From Hyalella azteca (Eukaryota; Arthropoda; Malacostraca; Amphipoda; Hyalellidae), in NCBI RefSeq assembly GCF_000764305.2, contig NW_025947610.1, forward strand, positions 278,615 to 342,614: a stretch of DNA of 64,000 nt, given 5' to 3'. The position numbers were made by a program, and so were the translations under genes. Under the pieces are notes generated by a model. The model had not been told where the DNA came from, ran no database searches, and saw only the letters and a list, made by a program, of their open reading frames with translations. Shown in pieces: positions 1 to 10,600 of the stretch (position 1 is its first letter; every line of letters begins with the position of its first letter).

Positions 1-95
1 TTAATATTATTATTAATATTATTTTGTTTACTATTGTTATTAATATTATTTTCTTTAATATTATTATTAATATTATTTTGTTTAATATTAATATT
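1..95. repeat. AT-rich taatattatta low-complexity block
   Basis: ttaatattattattaatatt with a ttttgttta spacer, repeated. Confidence 0.8.
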
Positions 96-235
96 ACAAA
101 TTTTTTCATGGCCGTTGCAATTATAGGTTTGTTGCACAGTGTCGGGCAAGTTTGTGGTGCAATCCGCGGCTGTGCAGTGAAATGTTAGTGGCCGGCTTCT
201 ATTACGAAATGATTTATTACCCTTATGCCCTCAGA

Positions 236-378
236 ACCCTCGTCACCCCAGTCCTCTTCATCCCCCAGTAACCCTCATCCCCCTGTAACCCTCATCCCCA
301 GTAACCCTCATTCCCCAGTAACCCTCATCCCCCTGTAACCCTCATCCCCCTGTAACCCTCATCCTCCAGTAACCCTCA
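236..378. repeat. ~17-bp minisatellite (ccctcatccccctgtaa)
   Basis: Seven or eight units with single-base changes. Confidence 0.85.
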
Positions 379-397
379 TATTTAGTTTGTGACGCCT

Positions 398-612
398 ACG
401 TTGGTGCTGCTGCTGTTGTTGCTGCTACTGCTTCTCTGCCTCTATTGATGTTGCTGCTGTTACCGTCACTCTTAATGTTGCTGCTTTTGTTGCTGCTTAT
501 ATGCTGTAGTTGCTGCTGTTGCTATCACTCTTAATGTTGCTGCTGTTGCCATCACTCTTGATGTTGCTGCTGTTGTTGCTGCTTATACTGTAGTTGTTGC
601 TGTTGCTGCGGT
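398..612. repeat. CTG/TTG-rich imperfect array
   Basis: gttgctgctgttgc with atcactcttaat spacers. Open minus-strand frame here is Ser/Asn low complexity, not a protein. Confidence 0.8.
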
Positions 613-1164
613 CGTTGCTAACGCAAATAAAATCGATTGTTTTCGGAATCGTCGTCCTGCCGCCGAACCAGCCCTTCAACGGCCACTTATATACCGTATG
701 CCGATGACCGTAACTTCATGCCTATAGTAACTGACATTATTTTATAAGAGCTGTGAAATTTCTGTGATTTTTAATAACAGTTTTTTCCAGTTGATTCAAA
801 CGCTTTTATTCAAGCGGCGTTAATTTCGAGATTAGGGATTCCAATTAAAGCAGAGTTTCATTATAGGTGCATGCAATTTGTTCGATTTCAGGTTCGAATG
901 AGTTTTATTTTCTTTGTTCGCCTATGATATTTAAAGCCTGAGCTTAATTTTAGACCAAGTTCCATGCATATCACTTTTACTACCTACTCAAAATATTGTA
1001 TGATTTCACGTACAAATTTCGGCAATTAGCGGCTGTTGGCAAGAGACGCTGAGATTGTAGCTCGTCTGGCCGCACCAGTGGCGTCAACTGCTGCTGCTTC
1101 TCACGCTCGTCTCATTGCCTTGCATCAGATGTTAATGTATGCAACTGTTGCGCCGCCACACCGA

Positions 1165-1262
1165 CACCTCACACGCCACGAGCCACAAACGCGCCACGAG
1201 CCGTCGCCACAAACGCTCCACGAGCCGTCGCCACAAACGCACCACGAGCCGTCGCCACACGT
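1165..1262. repeat. 24-bp minisatellite (cacgagccgtcgccacaaac)
   Basis: Three to four units; keeps frames open by its multiple-of-three length. Confidence 0.85.
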
Positions 1263-1317
1263 GGCAACTTCATCAGAGTTGCCACTCTACGTTTTCGTGA
1301 AGCGTTGACAGGAAGAG

Positions 1318-1615
1318 TTGCCGCAAAGCGTCGCCACACTGCGTTATCACACTGCATCGCCACACTGCATCGCCACACTGCGTCGCCACAATACGTCGCC
1401 ACACTGTGTCGCCCCAATGTGTCGCCGCACTGCGTCGCCACACTGCGTCGCGACAATACGTCGCCACACTGCGTCGCCACACTGCGTCGCCACACTGCGT
1501 CGCCACAATACGTCGCCACAATACGTCGCCACAATACGTCGCCACAATACGTCGCCGCAATACGTCGCCACAATACGTCGCCGCAATACGTCGCCACATA
1601 GCGTCGCCACAAAGT
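1318..1615. repeat. 13-bp minisatellite (cgtcgccacaata)
   Basis: Over 20 units alternating acaata and acactg endings. It opens frames on both strands in all phases, which explains several apparent ORFs. Confidence 0.92.
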
Positions 1616-1675
1616 CACCCCACATTGGCCACTTCAATGGCCGTGTGGGCGCTGCCTAAATTAAGCCGCAGTTAA

Positions 1676-2540
1676 TCAAAGCCTGTAATTAATACCGCGA
1701 TCAGGTGCTAGATGTGGGGGAATGGGGGGAGGAATTGGAGGAATATGTGATACTAAAAATATGTGATACTGAAATATATATGTGATAAATATGTGATACT
1801 GATATATATGATAATATACGATACTGCGGTGGATGGGAGGACTTGGGAAAAATTGTGAATGGGATGACATTTTCGAGTGGAAAGTTTTGAGTGTGAAATT
1901 TACGCGAATTTTAAATTTTTCTAGCGACCGTAGCAGACTTCACTTGAATTCCTTATAGAGAACAAACAGAGATGGTATTGTAAGGGGAGGAAATGTTTTT
2001 GTAAACATTAGATTAGTATTTCTAATTCCAGTTTTTAGTCAGCTGTGATGTGACCTCGGTAGGAATTCCGTAATACTTATCATTCTAGTTTGTCATTCCA
2101 CAACAGCAGTGCGTGGTTCTTTTAGTCGTGGTTATTATAGGTGTTGTCTGTGCCCTGGTGTTTAAGTGATATTTTCACTGACGTTTTAGTGAATATTCTT
2201 ACTTATTTTATTCCTGAATGTTATATCATCAGTGCAATATATTCCTGCGTTTATTAGTTTCGTTGGTACTAATTTTGTATGCGCAGAAAGGATCCGACAA
2301 AACGACTTGAATAGATCATTTTTGGCAATATAGGTAGTCGGCATAAAGAAACCGTACGGTTTTTTATGTTGCGTTATTGTATGTACTGATAGGTTGTTTC
2401 AAGTATTTTTCCTGCTCATTTACTCAGTTTTATTCAACCTTCTTAATGACGCTAATTTTTTAACACGATCATACGTAAATGACTGGGGCCACTGACGGCT
2501 TTATTTTCATATCAATTAGTACGCGAATGGGCCCGACAGC
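1676..2540. other. Unique noncoding DNA, presumed intron 1 of copy A
   Basis: AT-rich, with short atgtgatactgatatat echoes at 1745-1810. No gene signal seen. Confidence 0.5.
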
Positions 2541-2544
2541 AAGA

Positions 2545-3000
2545 TGACTCTATATAGACCCACAGCAGCCCTCTACCCCCTCTTAGACCCTAAGCAGCCC
2601 TATAGACCCTCTACACCCTAAGCAGCCCTCTAGACCCTAAGCACCCCTGTAGACCCTAAGCAGCCCTATAAACCCTCGAGACCCACAGCAGCTCTCTACC
2701 CCCCTCTTAGACCCTAAGCAGCCCTATAGACCCTCTACACCCTAAGTAGCCCTCTAGACCCTAAGCAGCCCTGTAGACCCTAAGCAGCCCTATAAACCCT
2801 CTAGACCCACAGCAGCTCTCTACCCTCTCTTAGACCCTAAGCAGCCCTGTAGACCCTAAGCAGCCCTATAAACCCTCTAGACTCACAGCAGCTCTCTACC
2901 CCCTCTTAGACCCTAAGCAGCCCTATAGACCCTCTACACCCTAAGCAGCCCTCTAGACCCTAAGCAACCCTATAGACCCTCTTAGACCCACATCAGCCCT
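2545..3000. repeat. Composite minisatellite (agaccctaagcagcccta)
   Basis: Many units of 17-19 bp, organised in higher-order blocks that repeat roughly every 140 bp. Confidence 0.9.
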
Positions 3001-3004
3001 CTAG

Positions 3005-3720
3005 ATGAGTAGCATGCGGCGAGAGAGGGGCTGGAGTCCCCCGGGACAGCGCTCATCTCGATGCGTCTTTAGGATGCAAATTTATCTTTGATGCGCACCG
3101 CAGCGCCGAGCGCAGCGCCGATCAGACTGTTCTGCGCTGCCAATTCCTGCGTGATCGTCTGCGGGGGGGGGGAGTTAAGTATTGTGGGGGAGGGAGTGTG
3201 TAAAAAGACTGAGGGATGTAAGGAATGTCTGTATGTAAAGAGATGAGTTGAAAGTACATTGGATTTTAAGTAAGATCTTAAAATAAAGGGAAGCTAAGCA
3301 AGGAAGAAAAATGATATAAAGATGGAACTTTTATTCATACTTTTGTGATAAATAGTCTAGTGTAAGAAAACTCTACGACCCGTAGGCACAATTATATAAT
3401 ATAGGGCTAAGTTCCATCACTATTTGTTTACACCAATCTACGGTCTTGTTTCACAGTATTTAATTATCATTTTTTCGTAGCCGTCATAATTTTTATATGC
3501 TAGTTAAAATAATTATAAATTTACAGTACATCGATTTCATCAAATTTTTGCCCCACACCAAAGCTCTGTAAAAAAAGTTTATTAAATCCATCTATCCTAT
3601 TAGTATTTTTTTAGAGAAGAACAACAACGAACTGAACAAATGGTTAAAAAAGAATTTATTGAATTTTAAATAAATCTTCCTGTCGTCCAATGCAGTCAAT
3701 TGAAAACTTGCATTAGAAGG
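3005..3720. other. Unique noncoding DNA, presumed intron 1 of copy A
   Basis: A short GC-rich patch at 3010-3165 with agcgccg repeats and a g-run, then AT-rich sequence. No gene seen. Confidence 0.5.
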
Positions 3721-3721
3721 C

Positions 3722-3978
3722 GCAGCTGTGCACGCTGCTGTGCACGCTGCTGTGCACGATGCTGTGCACGCTGCTGTGCACGCTGCTGTGCACGCTGCTG
3801 TGCACGCTGCTGTGCACGCTGCTGTGCACGCTGCTGTGCACGCTGCTGTGCACGCTGCTGTGCACGATGCTGTGTACGCTGCTGTGCACGCTGCTGTGCA
3901 CGCTGCTGTGCACGCTGCTGTGCACGCTGCTGTGCACGCTGCTGTGCACGCTGCTGTGCACGCTGCTATGCACGCTGC
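3722..3978. repeat. 12-bp minisatellite (tgcacgctgctg), about 21 units
   Basis: Nearly perfect 12-bp units with a few single changes. All frames are open over the array on both strands because the unit is a multiple of three without stops. Confidence 0.95.
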
Positions 3979-4555
3979 TGATGATGTCGTTGCTGTTAAT
4001 GTTTGTATTGCCGCCGATCATCACGCTGTTAACGAACGTGTTGACGTCGCTGCAATTTTAGCCTGTGTTATTGCCTGTGTTATTTTATCCATCTAAGTTC
4101 CTAAGTTTCATAAAGTTGCTCCAGGTTTTACCTCACTACAATATTACAATAAAATCCTTTAAACACAACAATGCATGGTGCATGGTTGTGTGTAGGGGTG
4201 CACGGTGCATGTACCCCACAACATCATAGGTCACCCCTATACCTAAACACCTTCACTCAACTCACCGAGTCCCTGGTTTTCCTTCACAGCTACCATCGTC
4301 TTACACGCCATACCCAACTCAACCATCCGCACTAGACCTGAGCACTAGTGTAGGTTGGAGATGTATTTAATTTATCACAAGGACTCGCGTCAATTTCATG
4401 CAACCACACTATCTACTTCACGGGAACCATGAAGTACGAAGCCATAGTAACACCTTCCGAACGTCGCCAGCCACCACCATTCAACCACCACCCCACCACT
4501 ACCACCACCACACCACCACCACCACCTTCCACTACCCCACCACCTTCCACTACCC

Positions 4556-4593
4556 CTGTCTCTTATACACATCTAGATGTGTATAAGAGACAG
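4556..4593. other. Nextera mate-pair junction adapter (sequencing artefact) 1
   Basis: A perfect 38-bp palindrome: CTGTCTCTTATACACATCT joined to its reverse complement, the Tn5 mosaic end as used in mate-pair circularisation. An N follows at 4605. Sequence between this and the next adapter is a short 33-bp-unit repeat also found at 10008-10095. Confidence 0.97.
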
Positions 4594-4607
4594 ACTATAT
4601 ATAGNGT

Positions 4608-4779
4608 ATCGTCAAGTGCCAGCGCAGTTTCAGTCGCAGTATCGTCAAGTGCCAGCGCAGTTTCAGTGGCAGTGTCGTCAAGTGCCAGCGCAGTTTCAGT
4701 GGCAGTATCGTCAAGTGCCATTGCAGTTTCAGTGGCAGTATCGTCAAGTGCCAGCGCAGTTTCAGTGGCAGTATCGTCA
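4608..4779. repeat. 33-bp minisatellite between two adapters
   Basis: About five units of tatcgtcaagtgccagcgca plus gtttcagtggcag. The same unit occurs at 10008-10095. Confidence 0.9.
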
Positions 4780-4817
4780 CTGTCTCTTATACACATCTAG
4801 ATGTGTATAAGAGACAG
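4780..4817. other. Nextera mate-pair junction adapter 2
   Basis: Exact 38-bp match to adapter 1. The 186-bp segment between the two is therefore an unreliable gap fill. Confidence 0.97.
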
Positions 4818-5689
4818 ACCTAAGACCCACCACCGCCAAGTGGGCACCCGCAGAGGCGCGCCCTAGCAAGTCGTTTGGGCGTGAAATGCTTCAATGGCGC
4901 CGGCTTGCCCCTTACACCTGGCACAATAGCTGCTCTTGTTATATATAGAATATAATATATACATCGTACAATAGCTCTTGTGCTCCCAACCCTCTACCAC
5001 CAAAGGTGCTACTCGCTACACCACAACACGCATGGCCTCGGCTAGCCACCACATATTTTGTGCTTTAGTTTCCGTTATTCATCCATCTCCCTTTGTCGAA
5101 ATTTTGTACCTCGGTTGGTTTTTCTGCTGCCATTGCCCCCTTTTTCTGTATTCATTTTTGGCTTTCTATTTATCACGCCATCTGTTGAGTGAGATTTTAC
5201 TCTCGTAATGCCGATATATCCGATAAGTTCATCAGCATCTTCTTCATCACGATTTATTTTCTTTGCAATTGTAACTTTCTTTCCCACAACATATCAAATT
5301 ATATCCTTTTTCACCGTCCATGTCCCGTTATTTCGAGAACCTAGATCAAACTGAGTAAAACTTAATTATTTGTCTCTTCCCTTTAAGAGAATATTTTAAA
5401 AATATCTGCCCATGATGTAAGAACTTAACATAGAACTTAACTTAACAATTTTTCTCCAGAATTTAATATCAATGAAATGTAAACAAATTTCCTTACAATT
5501 TAACAAATTTAGCTGACCAGCTCCATCATCAATTTGAAATTCAACAATATAAGTGAAAACCGTTCAAACGGCTTTAGATATAAAAGTAGATATCAATTCC
5601 GCGATCGTCTCACTGAGAGACAATAAATAAATAAATTATAACATAACACAATAAATAAATTATATTGTGTTTCATTCACGGTTTGTTTC

Positions 5690-5965
5690 GATAATTCACG
5701 TCTTTTTATAGTTATCGAGTCGTTTTCACGCAGTTGTATCGTTATCGAGTCGTTTTCACGTGGTTGTATCGTTCTCTAGTTTTTCACGTGGTTGTTTCGT
5801 TCTCTAGTTTTTCACGTGGTTGTTTCGTTCTCTAGTTTTTCACGTGGTTGTATCGTTCTCTAGTCGTTTTCACGCAGTTGTATCGTTATCGAGTCGTTTT
5901 CACGTGGTTGTATCGTTATCGAGTCGTTTTCAACGTGTTTATAGTTCTCGCGTTGTTTTCACGTG
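5690..5965. repeat. 27-30-bp minisatellite (tcacgtggttgtatcgtt)
   Basis: About nine units with atcgagtcgttt or ctctagttttt tails. Confidence 0.9.
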
Positions 5966-7054
5966 GTTGGAAAGGACTGGCAAGCGGCGAGTCTCGCAGT
6001 CGACGCGTGACGAGAGGTCGCGAGGCGTTGAATTCCTGCGAGACATGCCAGTCCCGCGCAGATCCGAGACCAATAAATCAACCGTGCCTGAACTTAGAGG
6101 TTAAATTCTGTTGAAAAAAGGTTAAAAATCTGCCCTGTATAGAGAAAAAAGAACAATGATTCTTATAATTGCCCTAATAATTGGACTATTCTAATTATCA
6201 TTCAAACAAGACGAAACGAAAAAAGCATGAAATTTATCATTATCCTAGTCTAAGGCTTATTTTAATTCGTGTGAGATCAAAGGTCTTGGCACCTTACGTG
6301 TAGCTGGCATCGAATTACCATCTCAGATCAGTTACAAATCACAGGCGGCTTATGGCCGGCCATCGTTGAGTTTAGAGTCAAACGGCTCTAAATTTTAGCA
6401 TAGGTGTGCCTGTACGCCTTCTAACCCGATAACGACAGCAGGTTCATCGAAGCGAATACGGCTGTTCGCACCAAATACTTGAGTTGATGAAAAATGATTT
6501 TATTTAAAATAAATACTCGCATTTGTAATAAATAACCACTTTTGTAATAAATACTTGTATTTTCGTCAAGTATTCGTATTCGCGCAAAATATTTGCACTC
6601 GCGCAAAGTATTTATATTTGCTCCAAAAATTATATATTCACTTTTAAATATTTTACGCGAAACAGCAAGACGACTTGATGTAGGATGTATTTTAATTTAA
6701 AATGGAAAAATTCCTAAATTAGGATTTTTCATACTTTTGTTCGCTGCAAGAAGTTATTTGTTCATGTATGTAAAATTTATTATGTTATCAATGCTTAATA
6801 ATTTAATAATTTCAGCTTGAATATAGCGTCCGGTTACAATCTTTATTTCACGAAAATCAAACTCCAGTTTTACCTTCTTTTCCCAACAAACACGTAGGTG
6901 ACGTTTTTATTTTCTTGAATTCATGAACACGTATGTCCCGTTTTATTCTCGCGTAGTTACGAAAAAGTAAATCCAGTTTGTTGTCACAAACCTTGCGGTC
7001 ACGAACACAAATATACATCCCGTCATTATTTTTTTTCACTTACAAGTAACTGAA
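5966..7054. other. Unique noncoding DNA, presumed intron 1 of copy A
   Basis: Contains loose ataaatac-tcgtatt echoes at 6500-6640. No gene seen. Confidence 0.5.
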
Positions 7055-7440
7055 ATTTTATCCACGAACACGTAGGTATCATTTTATTTTTTTATCCACG
7101 AACACGTATATAGGTATCGTTTTATTCTCTTTTCCATCCCGAAAGCATAGATCCCGTTTTATTGTATTTTTCATCCCAAAACCGTAGGTCCCGTTTTATT
7201 CTTTTTCCCATCCCAAAAGCGAAGTTCCCATTTTATTCTATTTTTCATCCCGAAACCGTAGGCCTCGTTTTATTCTTTTTCCCATCTCAAAAGCGTAGTT
7301 CCCATTTTATTCTTTTTCTCATCCCAAAACTTTAGATCCCGTTATATTATATTTTCCATCCCAAAACCGTAGGTCCCATTTTATTTTCTTTTCCATCCCG
7401 AAACTTTAGATCCTTTTTCCGACCCAAAACAAAAGATTTG
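7055..7440 (+). repeat. Minisatellite upstream of the LIM2 exon of Lim1 copy A
   Basis: About ten imperfect 33-40-bp units (cccgttttattctttttccc then atcccaaaaccgtagg). The pyrimidine tract of the genuine acceptor (cctctttttcccctcag) resembles the unit body, but the exon start is not repeated. Confidence 0.8.
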
Positions 7441-7464
7441 ACCTCTTCCTCTTTTTCCCCTCAG

Positions 7465-7679
7465 GAGATTCGGTACCAAGTGCTGCGGCTGCGGCGAAGG
7501 CATCCCGCCTCAAGACATGGTGCGCAAGGCACGCGATCAGGTCTTCCATCTCAAGTGCTTCACTTGCTACGTGTGCCGCAAGCAGCTTGCTACCGGCGAA
7601 GAACTTTACGTGCTTGCTGAGAACAGATTTATTTGCAAGGATGACTTTATCAACAGCAAGTTCCTCTCCGCTGAAACAG
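7465..7679 (+). CDS. Lim1: Lim1 copy A, exon with LIM domain 2
   Basis: The acceptor tttttcccctcag is followed by codons that complete R and then [12 protein letters not shown]. All eight zinc ligands of a LIM domain are present. The exon is phase 2 in and phase 1 out, identical to the matching exon of copy B. The donor CAG|GTCAGT at 7680 is the first of a row of near-identical donors (7719, 7757 and a GC version at 7797), so the 3' edge is ambiguous. Use of the second donor keeps the frame and adds 13 residues. Confidence 0.92.
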
Positions 7680-10600
7680 GTCAGTATAGAACAGCAAATT
7701 CCCTCTCCGCTGAAACAGGTCAGTATAGAGCTGCAAGTTCGTCTCCGCTGAAACAGGTTACTATATATAACAGTAAGTTCATTTCAGCTGAAACAGGCTA
7801 GTACAGAACAGCAAGTTCATCACCGTTGAATAAGGAATTGGAAAGTGGCATGTTTTCCAATATTTTGAAAGGTATGATCGGTCCATAGTCGGTTCTGGAT
7901 TTTATATATATTGTTGGTATAATCTTAGCCTTGAATTTAGAATGCTATTTCATTGTTTCCATGTGTGGTGGTCATATTGTACTGCCCATTCTTTACACGT
8001 CTTTCGCATTCAGCATCATTAAAACTTCAGATTTGCATAATGGAATCATGCTAGGTACGTAATTAGCGAAATTACGAAATTCAGTCCTAACTCTCACTGG
8101 TAAATGACGGTAGCTTAACGTAAAGATTTACATTATCTGGGATTTCCGGTGCAGAAGTGAATTGATTTACTTTCACGATTGCCCTCAGACACGTTCATGA
8201 TGGAGGACGACGACACGATGATTATGGACACGGTGGACACGCCATCAGAATTAGGTCCCCTCACTTCCCCTCCCTCGTCAGAGGCGAACTTCGTCAACCC
8301 TCACACACCCTTAACCCCTGCAACCCCTAAAACACCAACCCCACTCCTCAACACCCCAGGACCCACCACAGATCTTGACAAGCCCCTCGGTCTGCCCCAC
8401 CTCAAAGAGGAGGACGAACATTCAGAAGACGAGATCGACTCCGAAAAAGGATTAGATGATGACAAGGTGAGTGGTACATGCGTCAGGGTGATGCAGGTGT
8501 CGGCTGAATTTCATTATTATACGGAGAAAACTTTCATAGCCACGTATCAGCATTAGAATCAGTTTATCCAGTTTTTATCGAATTGAGATTGCATTGGTAA
8601 CTTTATTTTACCTTTATCTTCAGAACTCTAGATCCAGACAGGTAATACTTACATGTTAACGATACGAAAACACTGACTATTTTTTGGTCACATACTATTC
8701 CCCTGACTTTCGAAGGTGGATGATGAAAACCTTAACCCCCATTTTCGTAGACTGATGACGACAAAGGTGGCAACAAAAGGCGGGGTCCCCGCACTACGAT
8801 CAAGGCCAAGCAACTCGAGGTGCTCAAGAACGCCTTCAACAAAACCCCCAAGCCCACACGCCACATCCGCGAGCAGCTTACCAAGGAGACCGGGCTGCCC
8901 ATGAGGGTCGTACAGGTGCGTGTAATACTTATTTCCTAATTAGTTTGGTGAGAGAAATTAGTGAGAACTTTCGAAATAGAAATGCAATTTTCGCTGCCGC
9001 GTGGATCATCCTGATCCAGTACGTTATTGTGCATACGAATATTTAGAAAAGGTGTTAAATTGACAATTTGCCATACCGGAGCCATCTTGAATTCTGGTAG
9101 AAATAATCTTGGTATTAGTTCGCCGCTTTTTACCCTATTCTTGTTTATCCTAGTATTAGGTTACCCTCATTTTATGTAGTATTAAATTTTTTAGTTACCA
9201 CTGTTTACCCCAGTATCATGTTACCCTCTGTTTACCCTAAAATTACGTTAACCTCTCATTACCCTAGTAATAAGTCAACCTCCTTTTACCCTATTACGAA
9301 GTTACCCTCTATTTTAGTTTCCGTTTTACTAAAGTTTCCCTCGCTCCTCTCTACAAGTACAACCCCGTTGCCCTCACGAGGGCTGCTTCACCTCTCAAAT
9401 AGTGGCTTACTTCACCCTCATTAATGAAAGGCCAATATTCACCCTCTCCTCATAAGCCAATTTTCCTTTGCATGATACGCAATTGGCTCGGTTTCAGAGG
9501 CCAATGTGTCCGTCATGACACCAGCGCAGTTATGATGCTCCGTTTCGTTGAGTTTCTGTGGCGGATGGGAGGTTCACTTTCTTTTTAGTGCATTTTCTCA
9601 TTAATGGAAAAAATGCACTCTTGTGCTCGCCATGTCCGTCCGTCCGTCTGTCTGTCTGTCTGTCTGTCCGTCTGTCCGTCCGTCCGTCTGTCCGTGACCT
9701 CAAGTTTTCGTTGACGAGAAAATGCGCTCTCTGTCACTCACTGCAGTGAGCACTGAGTTACATTTTTTTAATGCCGCTGTGAGGTTCAGTTTCGCTGCAC
9801 TGAATATCAGTTTCCTTGCATTTTCGGCTATTTTGGTATAAATTCTATATTTTGTATATTTTACACCAGTTTCGTTGATGGCAACTCGTCTTCAGAGACA
9901 GTTCCGTTGTACATAGTTGCCAGTTTCGTCGCGAGTGATCAATTCGTTTCATTCTATGATGTTGTATGTATCAGTTTCGTTCAAGGCCTTGCAGATCTTA
10001 GTGCCAGCGCAGTTTTAGTGGCAGTATCGTCAAGTGCCAGCGCAGTTTCAGTGGCAGTATCGTCAAGTGCCAGCGCAGTTTCAGTGGCAGTACATAAATC
10101 AGGGGGCAGACAGGCCCTAGCCCCCCTGAGGGAAGCTAATCTGCATAAAGAGACAGGCTGCGACGCGCGAGCCCTGTTGATTTAACGCCTGCCGCCGATT
10201 GCCCTGAACTCCTGGCAACTTCGTGGCCATTTTTCTTGCCCAACTTTGGACGAGAAACCGAACAAAGTGTGGGGTAAAATGAGTGTAACGTTACCCTACA
10301 AACGGGCGGGATTGGTGAAGCTTTTCTTGGAAAATTGGTAGAAATTTGTTTATATATTTGCAAAAACGGGGCGCGAATCTGAATGTTGAAAAATTTAGAC
10401 AATATTTCTGAATAAATGAAATTAAACTATGCGTTAAAAGCAAAGAAATAGTTTAGCTCATGTCGATTAATGATCAAAGATGTTGCCGAAAAGAAAAGCA
10501 ATATAGCTTTGGTTGAAAAAATTACACATTTTTATCAAATTAAATATTTTTTCATCAAAAATATCACACTATTTCACATTTAAGACAAGAAAAAAAATTC

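Larger units (their letters stand above)
3985..5690. other. Noncoding DNA around adapters 1 and 2
   Basis: An accaccaccacc-rich patch at 4475-4555 abuts adapter 1. 4818-5690 is AT-rich without recognisable coding sequence. Confidence 0.5.

Noticed and set aside
1036..1659. Overlapping open frames on both strands
   Set aside because: They come from 13-bp and 24-bp arrays without stops; protein content is repeat translation.
4429..4810. Frames ending SLIHI or starting MCIRDR
   Set aside because: These are translations of the Nextera mosaic end.
1..7464. Search for the missing LIM1 exon of copy A
   Set aside because: No stretch with the C-x2-C...NDFF pattern was found, so the exon is most likely upstream of the window rather than lost.
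8716..8904. A 62-codon frame over the copy A homeodomain exon
   Set aside because: It is in a different frame from the homeodomain, which is unambiguous in the other frame.
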